Positions 1-14,511 are shown, numbered from the stretch's first letter. The stretch: 64,000 nt of DNA from Struthio camelus (GCF_040807025.1 NC_090964.1:11184214-11248213), one strand, 5' to 3'. Numbers and translations: made by a program. Notes: generated by a model from the letters alone, not told the origin.

Positions 1-660
1 TTGCCAGGGCCAGGCTTTCTGCTAGATGCACTCACTCACGAGTTTAACCAGGCTTTTGAGACGATTCCTGCTACAATGAACTCCTTCAGCCAGAGGTCTC
101 ACTTGCACGGTGAGCCAAAAACCCTGTGTAACTTCACACCAGTTTGTTGTTCGTTGTCAGGTCACAGCCAGCTGCTCCACGAAGTGATCCTAGAGCAACC
201 CATATGGCTATTCCTAGGAAAACACTTAATCTTTCCAGGACACAGGAATAGACCTGCCTTTGCCTGTGTCAGGTTCCTGTCTATTCTCATCTTCCCGGGG
301 CTGCTCCGAGCACAACTTGTGCACTGGCACTTCATACCTAAACAACTATGCAGGAGAGAAAGCACAACCGCGCAGGGAAAGGCGAGTGTTCCCCTTGTAA
401 GGATGAAACCGCCCAGGGGACAAGCTTTGGAGGAAGGTTCTCAAAGCGCTTCAGGGTCAGAAGAGAATAACACTTTTTGTTCCCTGTTGCCTTTCCAGAC
501 TCACCATAGCTCCTGGAATCTGTGTTAAATTGCTGCCTGTCGCCGACCCTAAAAGGGAAACCAGCTGCTGCTTGTCCTGAGGAGCAGCTCTGGCCCATCA
601 CAGCCAGGCCGGGAACGTTTTCAATCCCCTTTTCCTGACGCTGTTCCTGGGGCTCCACTC
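1..660. other. gene-free left edge
   Basis: Mixed-composition sequence. An open frame on the plus strand covers 1-528, but its translation shows no domain, no repeat structure and no splice-consistent boundary, so I read it as chance. No other feature is visible before GC content rises sharply at about 660. Confidence 0.5.
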
Positions 661-1580
661 AGCGTTACTGCTGCCCCGGCCGGAGGGGCCAAGGCCGGCG
701 GCGGCTGCGCGGGGCCAGCTCCCACGAGCCCGTCCGCTCCTCCGCGCCGGGTGATTTGCACCTCCTCGTGCCATTGCCACCATCGCTCGTCTCTGGGGGA
801 CTTCCAGTGTCCTCAGCACAGCTCTGGAGACCTCCTGCAGGACCAGCGACCGCCGGCGGCCGCCCGGTCCCCCCGTGCCCGGCCCGCCGCAGGGGGCGGG
901 CGAGCCCCTGGCAGCGCGCGCGGGCAGGCCGGGGCGCCGAGCGGCTTCGGACGGCTCCTGAGCCGTGAGAACGGCCGCGGGCCCGGCGCAGCGCGAGCAG
1001 CGTCCCGCCAGGCGTGGAAAGGGATCTTGCTTCTGGGTGAGAGGTCAGAGAAAGCTTGCCAGGGAGGTGCCGAGCGTTTCATCAGGGCAACCGAGCTGGA
1101 TCCAGCTTGCACGGAGCATCGTCGGGGAGTTGTGTTGCGTCAAGCCTTCACTCGCCTGTTCTCAGATCCACTGAGTCACTTCCTGCCCCCGGAGCTCGCT
1201 GCCGCGCGCCCCTCCAGCCCCGAACCTCCCCGCGGACAGCTCTGCCGCTTGCAGCGCGGAGGGCTGCTCCGGGGGGCCGCGGTGCCGCGAGGAGCGGACC
1301 CCCGGCGCCACCAGCACAGCCGTGCGCCCGCGCAGCTCCCTCGACGCCCCCGCTGCGGACACGGTGGAGGACCCCGCCGGTCGCTTCTCCGAGGCATGGG
1401 GACGACTTCGGTCTTATTCTGCGGTTCAGCAGCCGCCTCCGAGCCGCCGCCGGGGCGGAGGAGCGAGGCAGCGGGGCGTGCGGCCGCACAGCCCTCCTCC
1501 CGCCAGCGCAAGGGCAGCCGGGCAAGCTGCGCCGGCCCGGGCGCCGCGGTAGCTTTCCCCACGCGCGGGCAGATCAGCCT
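661..1580. promoter_or_regulatory. CpG island of unassigned promoter
   Basis: GC content and CpG frequency rise abruptly at about 660 and fall again after about 1580, flanked by ordinary AT-balanced DNA. This is the profile of a vertebrate promoter island. Long overlapping open frames on both strands here only reflect the lack of AT-rich stop codons. A plus-strand donor-like GTGAGA lies near 1038. No coding exon is identifiable. By synteny with mammals it could be the 5' non-coding exon or promoter of minus-strand FHL3, whose coding exons would then lie left of the window; that is inference only. Confidence 0.5.
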
Positions 1581-4500
1581 CCTGCCCAGAGCAGCACGTT
1601 CATCAAAATGCCTGATTTATCAATAGTGACTCTTTTTGACAGCTCTTACAAGCGCGTATAAGTCAGAATAGATGCTAAAAGCGCAACTGTCCCATGTACT
1701 GTCTGGTCCTCTCCTTAAATGGAGAAAACCTTTCACCCGATGACAGCCTACAAACTCCACTCCAGTCCCCACCAAAGGACCTCCGCAGGAAGCACTGCGC
1801 TGTTTGCACAGCGCCGCGACGGAGATGTGGCACAGTCCAAGGTCCGGGCAGCAGCCGCCACGGCGAGGTCCTGGTCTCGCCGGGAGAGGCGCAGGTGCTG
1901 CAAAGCCGAGCGGCGCCTCCACCTGCAGCACTACCTGCCTGCGGGAAGGGGGCCAGGAGGCGCCCACTAAAGGCTGGTGCACGGAGACCACTCATACCTA
2001 AAAGCAGCTTCCTAGAGAGAGGAGAGGCAGATGAAGGAGGTTACCACAAGCTCAACAAGAGCGCTGGCAGGCCACATAGCCACAGGGCGAAGCACGAAGA
2101 TATGTGGTTCGGAGGAGGAGAAACAGAAGATCCATTCAAACAAAAACAGTGAAAAATGCCAGGCTTCCCGTGGGCGCCCATCCTCACCGCATCCACCCGC
2201 CTCTCAAAGCCCCAGCGCAGGGAGGGCAGAGCACAGGCCTGAGGAAGGCAACAGACAATTCAGCTCTTGCTCTAAGCTTATTTTCTTCAGAGGAAGCTAA
2301 TTCTACTGGGGTCAGAAAAAGATGTTTAAAAGTCCGTGCTGTGCCATCATAAAAGCTTCACCTAGAAAGGTAGGAGAGGAGGATTTTAGAGTCAAAATAT
2401 ATTAAATGCCTATAAGGATTAATAAACTATTTCAGGTTCTGACAGCACAGCTACCAACAGCAGAGCTGGCAGGATGCACTTGGAGCAAGCACCCCGTTAT
2501 CGTTCCTGACGTGAAAACTGAATGTTTGCTCAAGAGATCAGCTGTTCATCTTATTTTAAAACGTACACAAAATTAGATAAGCCAGTGGGTTTAAGCACAT
2601 TCTGGGCATTCAACAGGAAGTCATGAATGGAAAACATTTGGGCAGTTTGGATCTGTCATGATTCAAACAGACCACTTAATTGAAGGAGGAAGTCCAAGAG
2701 CAGAGGGGTAAGATATGAACACATCAGAAATTTCTCCCCAGTCAAATAAGTCCCTTTTACCAAATGGTTAGAAAACCCATGGCTTTCCAACATGCCAGAA
2801 GAGATTCTGGCCAGTCTCTTTTTTTCTTCCTATCAAGGGTAGAAGAGTTCTGGGAGATGAGAGAAACAGGCAGACCCAAGCACCATGCTGCAGGGACCTT
2901 CCCTTGCCATGTGCAACACCGACCAAGCAAAAGAAGCCTGCTGGCCCGAAACAGCTTGCAACAAACAGGTTCGCTACAGGGGAACTTGTAACCCACTATA
3001 GGGCTGGCTGCAGGCAGCAGCTGCAGACATGGCCAGGGTGACCATAATAGGAAGAAAGACACCAGAGCCAAGTTTCAGAGAGCGTGACTGAGCACAGGAA
3101 CTTTGGTGCGATTAGAGGAGCGGGGAGGCACACTCCTGGCAAACGGCTGCTCATATCAACTCTTAAAAAGGAGTAAAGAGCAAGCGTGCAACTGCTTTCT
3201 GAACTCCTGCTCCCTTCTCCCCACAAGCATGTTAGTCATCCCATCTAAGAGAGATGGGTAGGTTCTCATTTAACTATGGTAACAGTGATGTCAAAAAATT
3301 AAATCTCCAGAGCATTTTCCCTCCAGTTACATGTGCTTCTATAAAAGGTGAATTCTGCCTTGCTGTCTCTTCCTCAAAGAGAACTGAAGTGAGGTCCCCC
3401 GGCAGGAACTGCTCCATGCCGCGGGGCTAACGCTGGTCACTTTGGACATCGGGTTCTCTTCCACAGGCCTCCCTTTCTCTGAAGCCCATTGGTTCACATA
3501 ACACCTAAGCCTGGTAGCCCAAAATGTTTTCCTGGAAAGAATCAGAATAAGCTAAAAAGGCTATTAACACCCTCAGCTAGTGGGCTTACTGTCAGGTTCT
3601 ACAAGTAATAGTTGTATGCGAGAGTCTTTCAGTCTTTCTCCTGAAGATTTTGAATGTTTTCTGTTTCTAAAGATCTCTCAGTCTCATGCCTTAGGGTACC
3701 TCTACTGCACAGCCAAGCTCTGCTCTCAGTGCTGGGAGCAAAACATGCATGCCACGCTCCTGGAAGCGCATCAGCACAGCTGACCACCTGATGAAGGAGG
3801 TTTTCAGTAAGCAGATAATCTATTGCTGTAGGAGTTAGAGAGTCACAGAAACACTCCAAAACTGAGGGAAAAAAAACTGTAAAGTTTCAAAAGGCAGGAT
3901 GGATGCACAGGACGGTTACTGATGAACCTCAGTGATGACAGAGTAAAAACCCACCCGAAGCTCAGTAAAAGATTTTTTTTGAAAAGCATTTTCAAGGCAC
4001 ACGATCATCCATGTCACAGCACACAGAACAGTCACAGAACCAACATCCAGAAAGTCATGCTCCCTAGATGCTCCCAGGGAGACCTGGATTTCTGTGATTT
4101 GGGATACGTGCTTCCAGAACGGTCATCTGTTTCGACATACCACGAGCTGTACCCTTAGCAACATTGGGCTGCATACTGAAAGCAAGCGCACGCAGGCTTC
4201 AGGCTTTCTTAGTCTGAGAAAACAAACCCTGTCAATGCTAATTTTGATCATGAAACTCCCTGTGCTCTGATTCCAAGAGGAAGTCGCTTTGTTTGCGACA
4301 ACTCAGAGAGGGGAAGAACATCGCAGGGCTTTAAGGCATCAAGGCTCACTGCTCCCGTGTGATACGCGCCGGCGGGCAAAGCGCAGGCTCAGCAGCAGCG
4401 CTTCCAGGGGCCATCGCAAGGAGGCTGCCAGTGTCAGACTTTACCAGCATCTCCCATGAAATTCCCAAAACGCAAACGTGCTTAATTGCTATCTGCTTGT

Positions 4501-7380
4501 GCCATCTTGGCCTCAAGAGTACTAGCAAAAATGCCATCAGTGAAGGGGTGTGACAAATCACACCATGGCAGTAAGCCAACATCAAACCCATGAACTTCCT
4601 TAATTTTCCTTTTTCAACTAGAAAATTGGGCCAGAATGAGGAACTTGTTGCTTGTGCAGGGCTGAATAGGCATTTCAGACATCTTGCGCAGACCGTACAT
4701 TAATCATCGTGCTACGGGCAACAAACAGTAACGCAAACAAACAAACAAACCGTAAAGATAGCCATCAACCATATGAAGCAAATTAATGGGCAGTGGCTGG
4801 CCTCCAGGCCCCAAATTTCACACCAGATCTATGCAGAAGCTAATCTGGAAATTCAAACGCCTGTTGCTTAGAAAAGGGTTAATTTATAGGTTCTTCGTCC
4901 TTGTCACTATAAAGTAATAGACAAGAAAAGGAGCTGCAAGGAACCACTGGATGAGGTTCCATCAAGAAAGTCATGAACAGAGTATATATAAATGCACACA
5001 AAACTACAAATTGGTACACATGGTGCCTCACGTTATCTGCCTGTTGTAGCATGTTTTTCTTGTCTGTGTACTACAGCCTTCGAACACCACGCCAGTGTGA
5101 TTACAGCCTCTCACGAGGACCAGGGCCCCTTCGTGAGGTCAGTATTCTCTGGGAAGCAAACAAACACCCACAAAGAGCGAACAGGGGAAAACGCATTCGC
5201 GCCCCAAACTCAAAAGACAATTCTGTTACTTACCCAGAGCCTAGGACGTCCACAGAGAATTGCTAAATATTCCCAGGGCAGAAACCCAGCAAGATCAACA
5301 TAATGTCCGTGATATTACGAAAAGGAAAAGGGAGTCCCAAAGAGTAAGTACGTTATGAGGATTAAAATCTAGTAATAAAAGTTTAATTTTGGACTGAATT
5401 GATTTATGCCCATATAAACCAGCAAAGTTGGCCCATAGCCATATAAATGCCTAACTGCTTATCCAAACGGACAAATTGAGGACTCTGGCAATAATGTTTC
5501 AAAATCTCTTTGCCCCGTGCAATAAAGGTCACATCTAGCACACTGGACTTCAAACACGGAAAGCATGACAGGAAATGACTAACTGCACACTCAGGCCAAT
5601 TCACCTTCATCTTAGATCTGCTCAGCACACCAGGATCATGCAATTCAAATAGACATCACAGCCTCCATGCAGAAAAAATAATCAGACTGCTCTAGTTGCT
5701 AGGTGTTGGGGTCTGCACATCTCTGTACAGAAATCACTGCAAAAAGTAGGAATTCTGCTGTTTCCCTAAACTTCTCTTACAATTCAAGCCATATGCTGTA
5801 GTTTTTACTATTCCTTCCCCCTCAGAAGCAGTTTTTTTTCTTTTTAAATGGAGGATGAAGACATTTTATTTCTGAGGTTATATATTATTTAAGCTAGCGT
5901 TTACAAAGCCTTTTGTAGTCCCTGGATAAAAGGTACTTACAACATTACACCTCTGTTTTGCACACAAAGGCATTCAAGGGGCTACTTCAAGCTTGCTGCT
6001 TAACAAGCGTGCACTTGGATTTGTGGACTGGCTGCACGGGAAGGATGCAGCTGCGGTGCACGTGCTTTGTGCTCACATGCTGAAAAGCGAACTTGCTTGG
6101 TCTGAACCCAGTCCCTTATTAACTGTCTTCTCCAGAAAGCCTGGCAGCTCTTCTGTTGATTAAAGGTCTGCTCAACTTCAGTTTTTATAAACAAAGCAGC
6201 TTTTACTTACAGGAGCAAGCAAAGACATATAAAACAGACATTTCATTTAATGCACAGCTATTACTTAAAGAGCAAAGAGATTGTTTTTTTCCCCTTAATT
6301 TGGTCAAAATATTCCCTTTTTGAGCTGATTCTTTGTTTCCCAGTCTCAAGCATTTGTAGTTGGATTCTTGCATACAACCAGATATACCAACTGCAAAGAT
6401 AACCTAGAGTTATGGCCCTGGCACTTTTGTGCCTTTCCAGGCTGTTCTCCTGGCACGCAAAACCAGCGGAGCGAAGCAAGTGCTGGGTGCAAGGTGGCGG
6501 GGAGACACAGAAATGTCACTTGTGTGCCACACGTTCTTTCCAGCAGCCCGTCTCTCCTGTTGTCTAATCAGGAACTGTGGGCACCTGTGTGCTGGCCTCC
6601 TATGAGGAGCAAGCACAGTCTCTGTCTAAAGGACCTTTTACAGCCGTTAGTGTCCCTTGCAAGGAAAGGCAATTACAACTCTGTAACCCCCAGCATATCA
6701 GCACCTTCTAAATCTGGGGAAGGATTGAATCCTGGCAAAGACTGGCTGTCTCAGGTTACCATCCCCAGAACTGCTTGCTTGTGGTCTGAAACAAAACTAA
6801 GATCATCTGTTGCCTGGGAGATGCTGCATGTGCCAGCTGCAGCCGTCCTGGAAAAAGGTAACTCTACAAGGGCAGCAGAGCTGAGCCTGGAGAGTGCAAG
6901 GAACTGCCCAATGGAGACCGGCAGGGGATCCTGGAAAGCAAGAGGACACTCTCGTCTTTTAACCACTGCCTTGCCAACACAAAAATGAAACAAGTTTCCA
7001 CCTCGTGCAGCTGATGCTTTCTTGGCTTGATGAGCTGGTCCCCAGGTGTCGTTTACTTCTGCCATACACAGTTAGTTATCTGCAAGTCAGTCTCCTTGTT
7101 AGAGCATTTCTCACTGACACCCTTTTAAATTACTCTTAAATATTGCACATTCTAAATAAGAGAAGCCGTCAGTTATAATCGTCACTTTTTTTTTTACGTA
7201 AAAGCTCTAAGAAGTAAGTCCTCGTGAGGACTAAAAAGAGATTTGCAAGAAGCGACATGCTTTCCGATTTCTGCCACGCTCTGCTGCAATGCTGAAAACT
7301 GTCGCCACATCCATGAAACTAAGTGGAAACAGCTATTACAAACGGGCACAAACGCTCACAAAGTTAAACGCGAACGCCTT
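1581..7380. other. gene-free interval
   Basis: Ordinary intergenic or intronic DNA with scattered short open frames, none resembling a known protein. Composition is AT-balanced with low CpG. Apart from a short AAAC microsatellite at 4734-4750 I see no repeat element, RNA gene or coding exon that I can support. Confidence 0.5.
4734..4750. repeat. (AAAC)n microsatellite
   Basis: About four tandem CAAA units form a short simple repeat inside gene-free DNA. Confidence 0.8.
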
Positions 7381-8330
7381 CGCGCGACCCAGCTAAACAT
7401 CAAGTTTCCAATACGTCTGCCCCTGCAGAAGCAGCGCCGCTGCTCGCCACGCCGACGGCATCGAGCCTGGGACCGCAGCACCCAGCAGCGCTGCTGGCCC
7501 GCGGCACGGGGAAGCGCCTGCGCTGACCGTGCCTAAGAACTTGAGAAGAGATGAAAACGGCTGCTGCACAGAAAGCAGGCGCCCTGCACGAACAGGGAAG
7601 GAACAACAATGTCAGAAAGCCCCTGATGCAGGCCTGTGGCTCCTCATCCTCTCACAGAAATCCGGGATTTGGACGGCGACTGACAGGACGCAGATTCGCC
7701 GTCGACACCAAAGAACTGAACGGCCAGGGTGCCAGCACAGAGGGCCCTCTCGCCAAGGCTTTCAGGTAAAGACCAGCACGAGCTGACGTTGCAGCCCCGA
7801 AGCAGACGACAAGAAGAAACGCCCGATTTCTTAGCTGCAGTGAGGCTGCTCCCGCTCATTGCCGGAAAAGACCAGCAGCCGCCCGCGCCCGTCCCAGGAA
7901 AGCGTCCGCTGGAGTGAGAGCGCGGCGGGGTGCCCCGGCGCGATGAAAGAGCTCCCAACGCCGGTCGCGTGCTCGGGCGGTTGGAGGATTGCAGGCTTCC
8001 CTTCGGCAAGGGAACACCACCACCTGGATACCCTCCCCTCTGCTCCCCCGACCGATCCAGACAAAAATGATTTATTTACAGAGCATTTGTCCCAAATCGG
8101 CAAACCCCACAAACAAAAACCTCAGACCAGTTCTCTTAACCGTTACCTTGCATTGCTGAACGCCCCGGATCGGCGTAACACCCAGCACGGTCTCAGCGGC
8201 TGCAGCGACGCAGGAAGCCAAGGCAGGACTGGCTCTCCTGGTGGCTCTCGCGGAGTCGGTTACAGCAGGTGTGACACACCAGAGCCTCTCACTACTAAAT
8301 CATCGCTGCACTAGCAAAACAGCCGAGCGC
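7381..8330. promoter_or_regulatory. CpG-rich patch, possible promoter/5' exon
   Basis: CpG dinucleotides are clearly more frequent here than in the flanks, though less dense than in the 661-1580 island. On the minus strand a donor-like CAAG/GTAACG junction occurs at 8147/8146, which would suit a GC-rich non-coding first exon read leftward. Human FHL3 begins several kb from UTP11 and is transcribed in this direction, so an FHL3 alternative first exon is one possibility. No open frame here resembles a LIM protein. Confidence 0.3.
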
Positions 8331-10598
8331 TTGCCCAGAAACAAAAGCAGTCACATCATAAACCAGAGGGTGACCTCAGCACAGGGATTGCGTTTCCTAC
8401 GGAGGTTCAGATTTCATTACTTGCGGCTGGAAATTAAGACTCTTACAATTAAAGTTACTCTAAACTTTCATAAGAAACATAAGAATTCCAGATTCTAATT
8501 TTGTCAGATATAATACACTTCTGAACCCTTTTTCCCCCCGCCAATGTCATGATGACAGAAAAGAAGAATGTACAAGCGAAACTCATAACAGAAAGTTAAA
8601 TGCTAATAAACATCATTATTAATAAGCCTTTCCTAACAGGTCTCGGTGCTAACGAAGTCAGCAGCAGAACTCGCATCGATTTCCACTGGAAAGGACTAGT
8701 ACAGAATGATCTACTTGGGGGTCCACTTAGTCAACGTTTTGGGACTGCCCCCTTCCCCTCTTAATCAGAGTTCCAGTTCTGCATCTTCTTCCAAAATTAA
8801 AACTCAAAACTATAAAGGATCTGAAAGCACAGATTTCACCATTCCTTAGTTGAGTCATTGTTCCACAGAGCATGAAGCATGATATAATCCGAGCACATGG
8901 TCTAACACCTTCACCAACCTGAAACGCGTTTGTGATTTTCCACACACAACTCTTCAGGGTCTCCAAAAACAACACATGCAAGACTTTTATACAGGCTCAG
9001 GGGGCCAGGCTTAATGTTCCTGTGACTTACATGACGTTTGCATAGGGTTGAGAAATACAAGAAATAAAACTTTTCTTGGTCGAGTTCCATGCAACACATT
9101 GTGTACTTTTTGCTATTAATGACTCCTTGGTAAGTACCACTATCACTCTACATATTCCAGAACACTCTGAATGAGATATTACAGCAATTTTCTTGGTATC
9201 AAAGTTTTCACTGAGTGTAAGATAGCTAGTGAAATACCTTAAGATTTCATTGCTGGCTTCTTTATGTAAAAATGCCCGCCCGTATGCTGAGAAAAGGGCA
9301 GGTGAAATGACCTAATTCTCATTCCAGTATATGAACTAAATATTAGCGTCCCTAAACAGAAAGTTTAGCTCCCTGTCTCCCTATTGCAGATAACACAAAC
9401 ATATGTGATGATCCAGTGCAAGATCGTAAGTGGAAGAGTGCTTAGTTTCCAGAGTTAACCAGACCTAAAATCCTGTACCTTTCATAGGATTACTGCGTCC
9501 TCCATTCCCTGCAAGATGTCACCAGCAAAAACATTATTTGCTCTTACAGCACCTGCAGGGCAGGGAGTTACTCTACCTCCCTCCTGGGACCTACACCCTG
9601 GAGGGTTTTGGCACAATGCATGCCTGGTGGAGCTAAAAATAGAACCAAAATCTGAGTCCTGTCCAGTGATTAAGCTGGAAAGCTTATTTCCTCTTCTGAC
9701 ATGGAGCATCTATCCCAATCCACCTGGAAACCACAAAGTCCACTGATGCACGTTATAGACCCACGTCCAAATGGATTCCACAGACCGAACTGCTTCTGAG
9801 AAACGGGAAAAGGAGAGGGAGAGACGGATGGACACACTCCTGCGCAGTTACTCTGCACTCCAGATCTTTTGTCCAAATAACACTGTGTCTTTGCTAGATA
9901 CTCCTGGTAATTAAACTTGGAGCTTTAAAAATGAGCAAGTTGACTCATAAGAAGGCACTGGAATGCTGGAACCCCAAGAGTTATACCTCTGTTCAAACTG
10001 TGTTAGTTCTGAAGAGCAGAAAAGCCATTTTCTTCTTAAATGAGGGTAGTGGAATTCCAAGGTAAGGTCAAAAGCATGGCAAAAGTCAGTAGTTTAGGCC
10101 AGTACTTGGGATCGTGATTCTCAGAAGTAGTCTTTGTGCTCAAAGACAGTTCAGGATCTGCTTTTTTCGGTTCTTCACTATCCTAGCATCCTAGGCAACA
10201 TCTAGGAATACCGCCCTCAGCTGCAGACCTCAAGGAGGAATTTTTTTGTCTTCAACCACGCTGAAGTCAGGCCTTTCAGTTCAACATTTTATATTATTAC
10301 TATTTAACATCTTTTGAGCCTGAAAATCCAGAACATTTTTCCACAACAGTTCTAAGTTAATATATATGCTGTTTTAGTAGCAAACGGCATGATCTGCAGC
10401 CACTGACTGACCTACAACAGAAATTATCCAACTTCTAACACACTCACATGAGGGAAATCCTGTGGGCTTACATTATTCAAAAATAAGGTTGCTTTAGGGT
10501 TACAGGAACAACACACAGCCAGAACGGGCTTTAAACTGGGAAGATACAGTTTGCAAATAAACTGCCATTTGTTTTTACAATTCTCATTTTATATTAAG

Positions 10599-10615
10599 AA
10601 AAAAAAAAAAAAAAA
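10599..10615. repeat. A17 homopolymer
   Basis: An uninterrupted run of 17 A. The upstream sequence does not resemble a processed gene, so I do not call it a retrocopy tail. Confidence 0.85.
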
Positions 10616-13600
10616 GATCCTCCCCAAAGACCTCAGGAGCCAGAGCTCAGCCTGGAAAGGATTTTTATGGTCACACTGTAAACCCACAGAGAGTAGGGGG
10701 TCTCAAACGGAAACAGTTCATTATAGCTAAAACACTGATCCTGGGTTCTGCCTGGAACCAGCTGGGATTATTTCTGCAGTTAAGCAAATTACTGTTACTA
10801 AAATCCACTCTGATATTCAAAGGCACATGTAGAAGATGCTGAATAATCACTCTTCTTCCCAGATAACAAACTAGGAGCTGTATTTGTTGAGGGGTTTCTG
10901 TGTGAGCACTTGAAAACTAGATAAACAAATTCAAAATATCAAGGCCATATTTACATTCCAGGGCAATAATTAAATATCTATAATCTTGTGGTTCCAATAT
11001 TCTAGGTTTTTCTATGCACTAAGATATTTAGTCATGTAAAACATCTGTAGCAGCTGGAAGACATTCATTTGGCCTGCTAAGATTCATTAGTTTAAAAATA
11101 CATAAATAAAGTGTTCATTTCCCTTCCAAAATGCTAACACTGCTCCTGTCAGTTCTGCTAGGGTGCTTGGTGAATAATGCTTATGCAATCTTCTCAGCAG
11201 GAGGTATCAGATATCATAGTTTCATAAATGCATACAAATATCTTAACTAACACAAGGCTTGTATTTAGGTTAATGCCCTTTTGTGAACTGGTACTGACTA
11301 ACCTAAGTCATTCACAGCAATATGAAAACCAGCTTGCAAAGAGCTGAATCCTGTTTTTATTCTTTCTCCTGTCCTCCTGACCTCCCAGCACTCAGGAGAC
11401 TGCTGAAACCTGCTTTTAAAATTTCCTGATGCACAGAAGTTTTTCTTCAGAACTGGGATTGAGATACCTGTGTTAAAGGATTACAAAACCAAAGCCTCCA
11501 TGCATACCCCTCTTTTTTCTCCAAGAAGTTCCACATAATTTAATACAACTTTCTAAAATAATCAGAGTAAACACAGGGAACAGCTGAGACTGTAAAAAAG
11601 AGTCGAGCTTGGCTTAGTATCTGTAGGAAATCGCTTTTCTGGGGAACAGTTTGCAAAGGGTTATTTATTGGCTAGCCCTTTTTCTTTTGCTGGAAGATGC
11701 TGAGGTTTTAGTGAAGTTTCTGCAGAGTATGCAACAGTATTCAGCATTCACTCAGCTAATGAGTTAAATCGTTGCAGCTCTCCGATGACTTGAAGATTAT
11801 GGGTGTAGAAAAAGGGAATGCTCGGCTAGGGGAATGTTCAGCAGCCACGACCAAACTGCGGTTAAAACAGACACCAATGATCCTATTCAGCTCCCAAACC
11901 TCAGACAGTTTCCATTTTCTCAATAACAAAGCATTTTTGTGGAGTGAGGTAACAGGCCTCCATCTGCCAGGTCTAACTCTCCACTAAGATTTCCTAAGAG
12001 TGTGGCTGAACGAGGGCTGGCCGGCTAAGCTGGAGACAGCGTGCAAAAGGCAGGCACCCTTTACGCCTGAGAAACAAAGGGACAAAGCTGTAGCAGGGCA
12101 GACTCGGAGAGGAGCCTTTTTCGGACAGTCACACAAATTCTGCTGGGAGTTTGTATCAAAAGCAGCCTCAAGTACCCTCCAACCAGCGTACGACAGGAGA
12201 GCTCAAGAGGCCGAGGAAAGAGTGAGACTTTTCTCTAAGGATGGACTGGATCAGGCAGGAGGGAACAGAGGACAAACACATGTTGTAGCTTCGGTACTTA
12301 GCAATCCAGCACGGAAGTGTCAGAAGTACAGAGCGCTGTGATTTAAAAAGTGAACACAGCTCTCTGAGGGCATATGAAGAGCCGCACCGTGAAAATGGGA
12401 ACGTAACCACCCTGCTTCCCTGGAGGACGGCAGCTCACAGGATGGGCTGCTCAAGCAGGGACATATCCTTCCACATCTGAAATGTTGTATTTCCAAGCCA
12501 GAATAGGTTACAGCCTGGGAACAGAGGTCAGCTTTTTATTTATTTATTGGCAGCCTGTAGCTTGGCATCTCAATTCCAGGGATGCTGAGCACCTATATCC
12601 TTCCTTTTGGTTCCAGGCAAAGACAGTGTTCAGCTTCTCTGAGAAGCAGCCCGTTCGCTCAGGTTCAGATACAGATTCTGCCTACTATCAGGACTCCCAA
12701 ATCTGACTCCTCCTTTAAGCTGTCACTTGTCAGCTCCCTTGCAATTCCCAGAGTCTTAGCTCCAGATTCAACATATCCCAACATACCAGCCCTACCAAAG
12801 GATGAGCAGAAGGGAACACCACAACCTCAGGCTCACTCGTAAAAACAAAGGCAAAACCCTTGGAACAGCCCGGGGAGGTGAGGCTGGTTGGAAAGAGTTT
12901 GGAGGAGAAGGTGACTGCGCAGCACACAGGTCAGGAAAGGATCTTCATGGCATATGTGAGAGTCTTCTGATCTATTTTTTGTCCCTGCATATAGAAGGCT
13001 TTAAAAAGTAACGCAGGAGATTCTACTGGACACTGCAGCAGCTGGTGTGAATAGATGACCTGTGACTCGAGCAGGTCAGAACATACAGGACCCCAACTTA
13101 GCTACTTCTCTGGTGAATAGTGCTGCCAAGGGCAGTTATTCATGCCACTTGGAGCCCTCATTCTGCCTGCGTGACAGGAGCCATCTGAACACAAGTTTTA
13201 AGGATAATCACAATTCAAGGGGTTTAGAAAACATTTATAGAGAATTTATTCTGATGACATTATTTTTAGTCTGGTGCATCAGGTTTTGTATTTACAAGAA
13301 CAACAACAAAGATTCACAAACATAAACTGCCCCAAAGCCATTTTGCATAACTTCTCTTGCAATTTACAACCTCCAGGTCTATGATATTACTGCAGTGCAA
13401 AGGAACAAGCAATGAGGATAGAAATGTTAGGTGCAGATGGTCTCATCCAACAAGCACCACAGCATCAACTTTACACACTTCTGCTATGCTGAAATCTGTA
13501 CACTCATATATAGTAGTCATAAGCAATAAACTCCAAAACACATGGAGCAACTGGAACTTCTCTCAACTCACCTATAACTCCACTGAGCAATGCACTAATT

Positions 13601-14511
13601 AGGAGAGAAATTTCACTTCCAAAGATGCCAATTCTCTAGCCATCAGTCCTTATTTCTGCAGATGAGACACAGCCCCACAGAAACACACTGATGCAAACCA
13701 AGGAGGAACTTTTTAATATCAGAAAATACGAGGTATATGCCCCCCTCTGCTGCTAATTTACTGAATGGCCCTGCACAATTTCCTTCCTACCTATACATCA
13801 AAGTTTTCCTATCCAAAGCACAGGTAAATTATTCAGCAGGTTTTGTGAAAGCCTTTGCATTCCTGCAGCACATTCTTCTGGAGTTCTGCAAGCATAAATA
13901 TTGATCTCCTCAGTGTCCAGTTTAATACCAGGCACCCAGTTGGATACTCAGAAAACCCAGCTGGCAAGTGGCATACCTTCCTTTCCCAGCCATGACAAAA
14001 CATTTCCCAAGCCAGTTTTCTTCATAAGAAGAATGCTGCTGTCAAATCTCAAAAATCCACATTGCTAATTCTTGCCCTAATGCAAGGTCAGCCAAAAAGG
14101 ACTTCCATCAGAGCTGAGCTCTGCGAGGGAAGGCTCCCTCGAGATTATAAGAATAGTACACTCAAGCCCAGATGGCAACAACGTGCAGAGCACATTTCCA
14201 GCAAACGCAGTGACTGGGCAGAGGACTACGTAAACCAACTAAAGTCCACCCTGATGTCTGCCATCTGCTAGCTAGATGCAAAAGTCTAGGCTGTGACCAG
14301 TGGGAAAGGTCAGGATAGTTTTACAGGCTTTCCAGATAGTGCTTTTGTTCTCACTATTAGCTTCTCAATTCCTTTGTTAAAAGATAATAATCTCTCTGTA
14401 AGGCAGTTATGTGGAGCCAAGAGTTTACATATTATTGCAAAACATATGCTTAAAAGAGACTGGAAATGATGTTGGCAGGGTTACAGAGAGGAGCAAAGCA
14501 CAGCTTTGGGT

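Noticed and set aside
1-528. 175-codon plus-strand frame at the left edge
   Set aside because: Only an edge-open frame. No domain, no signal of an exon boundary, and ordinary intergenic composition.
10590-10620. A17 run as the tail of a processed pseudogene
   Set aside because: The preceding sequence has no recognisable coding remnant and no target-site duplication was evident.
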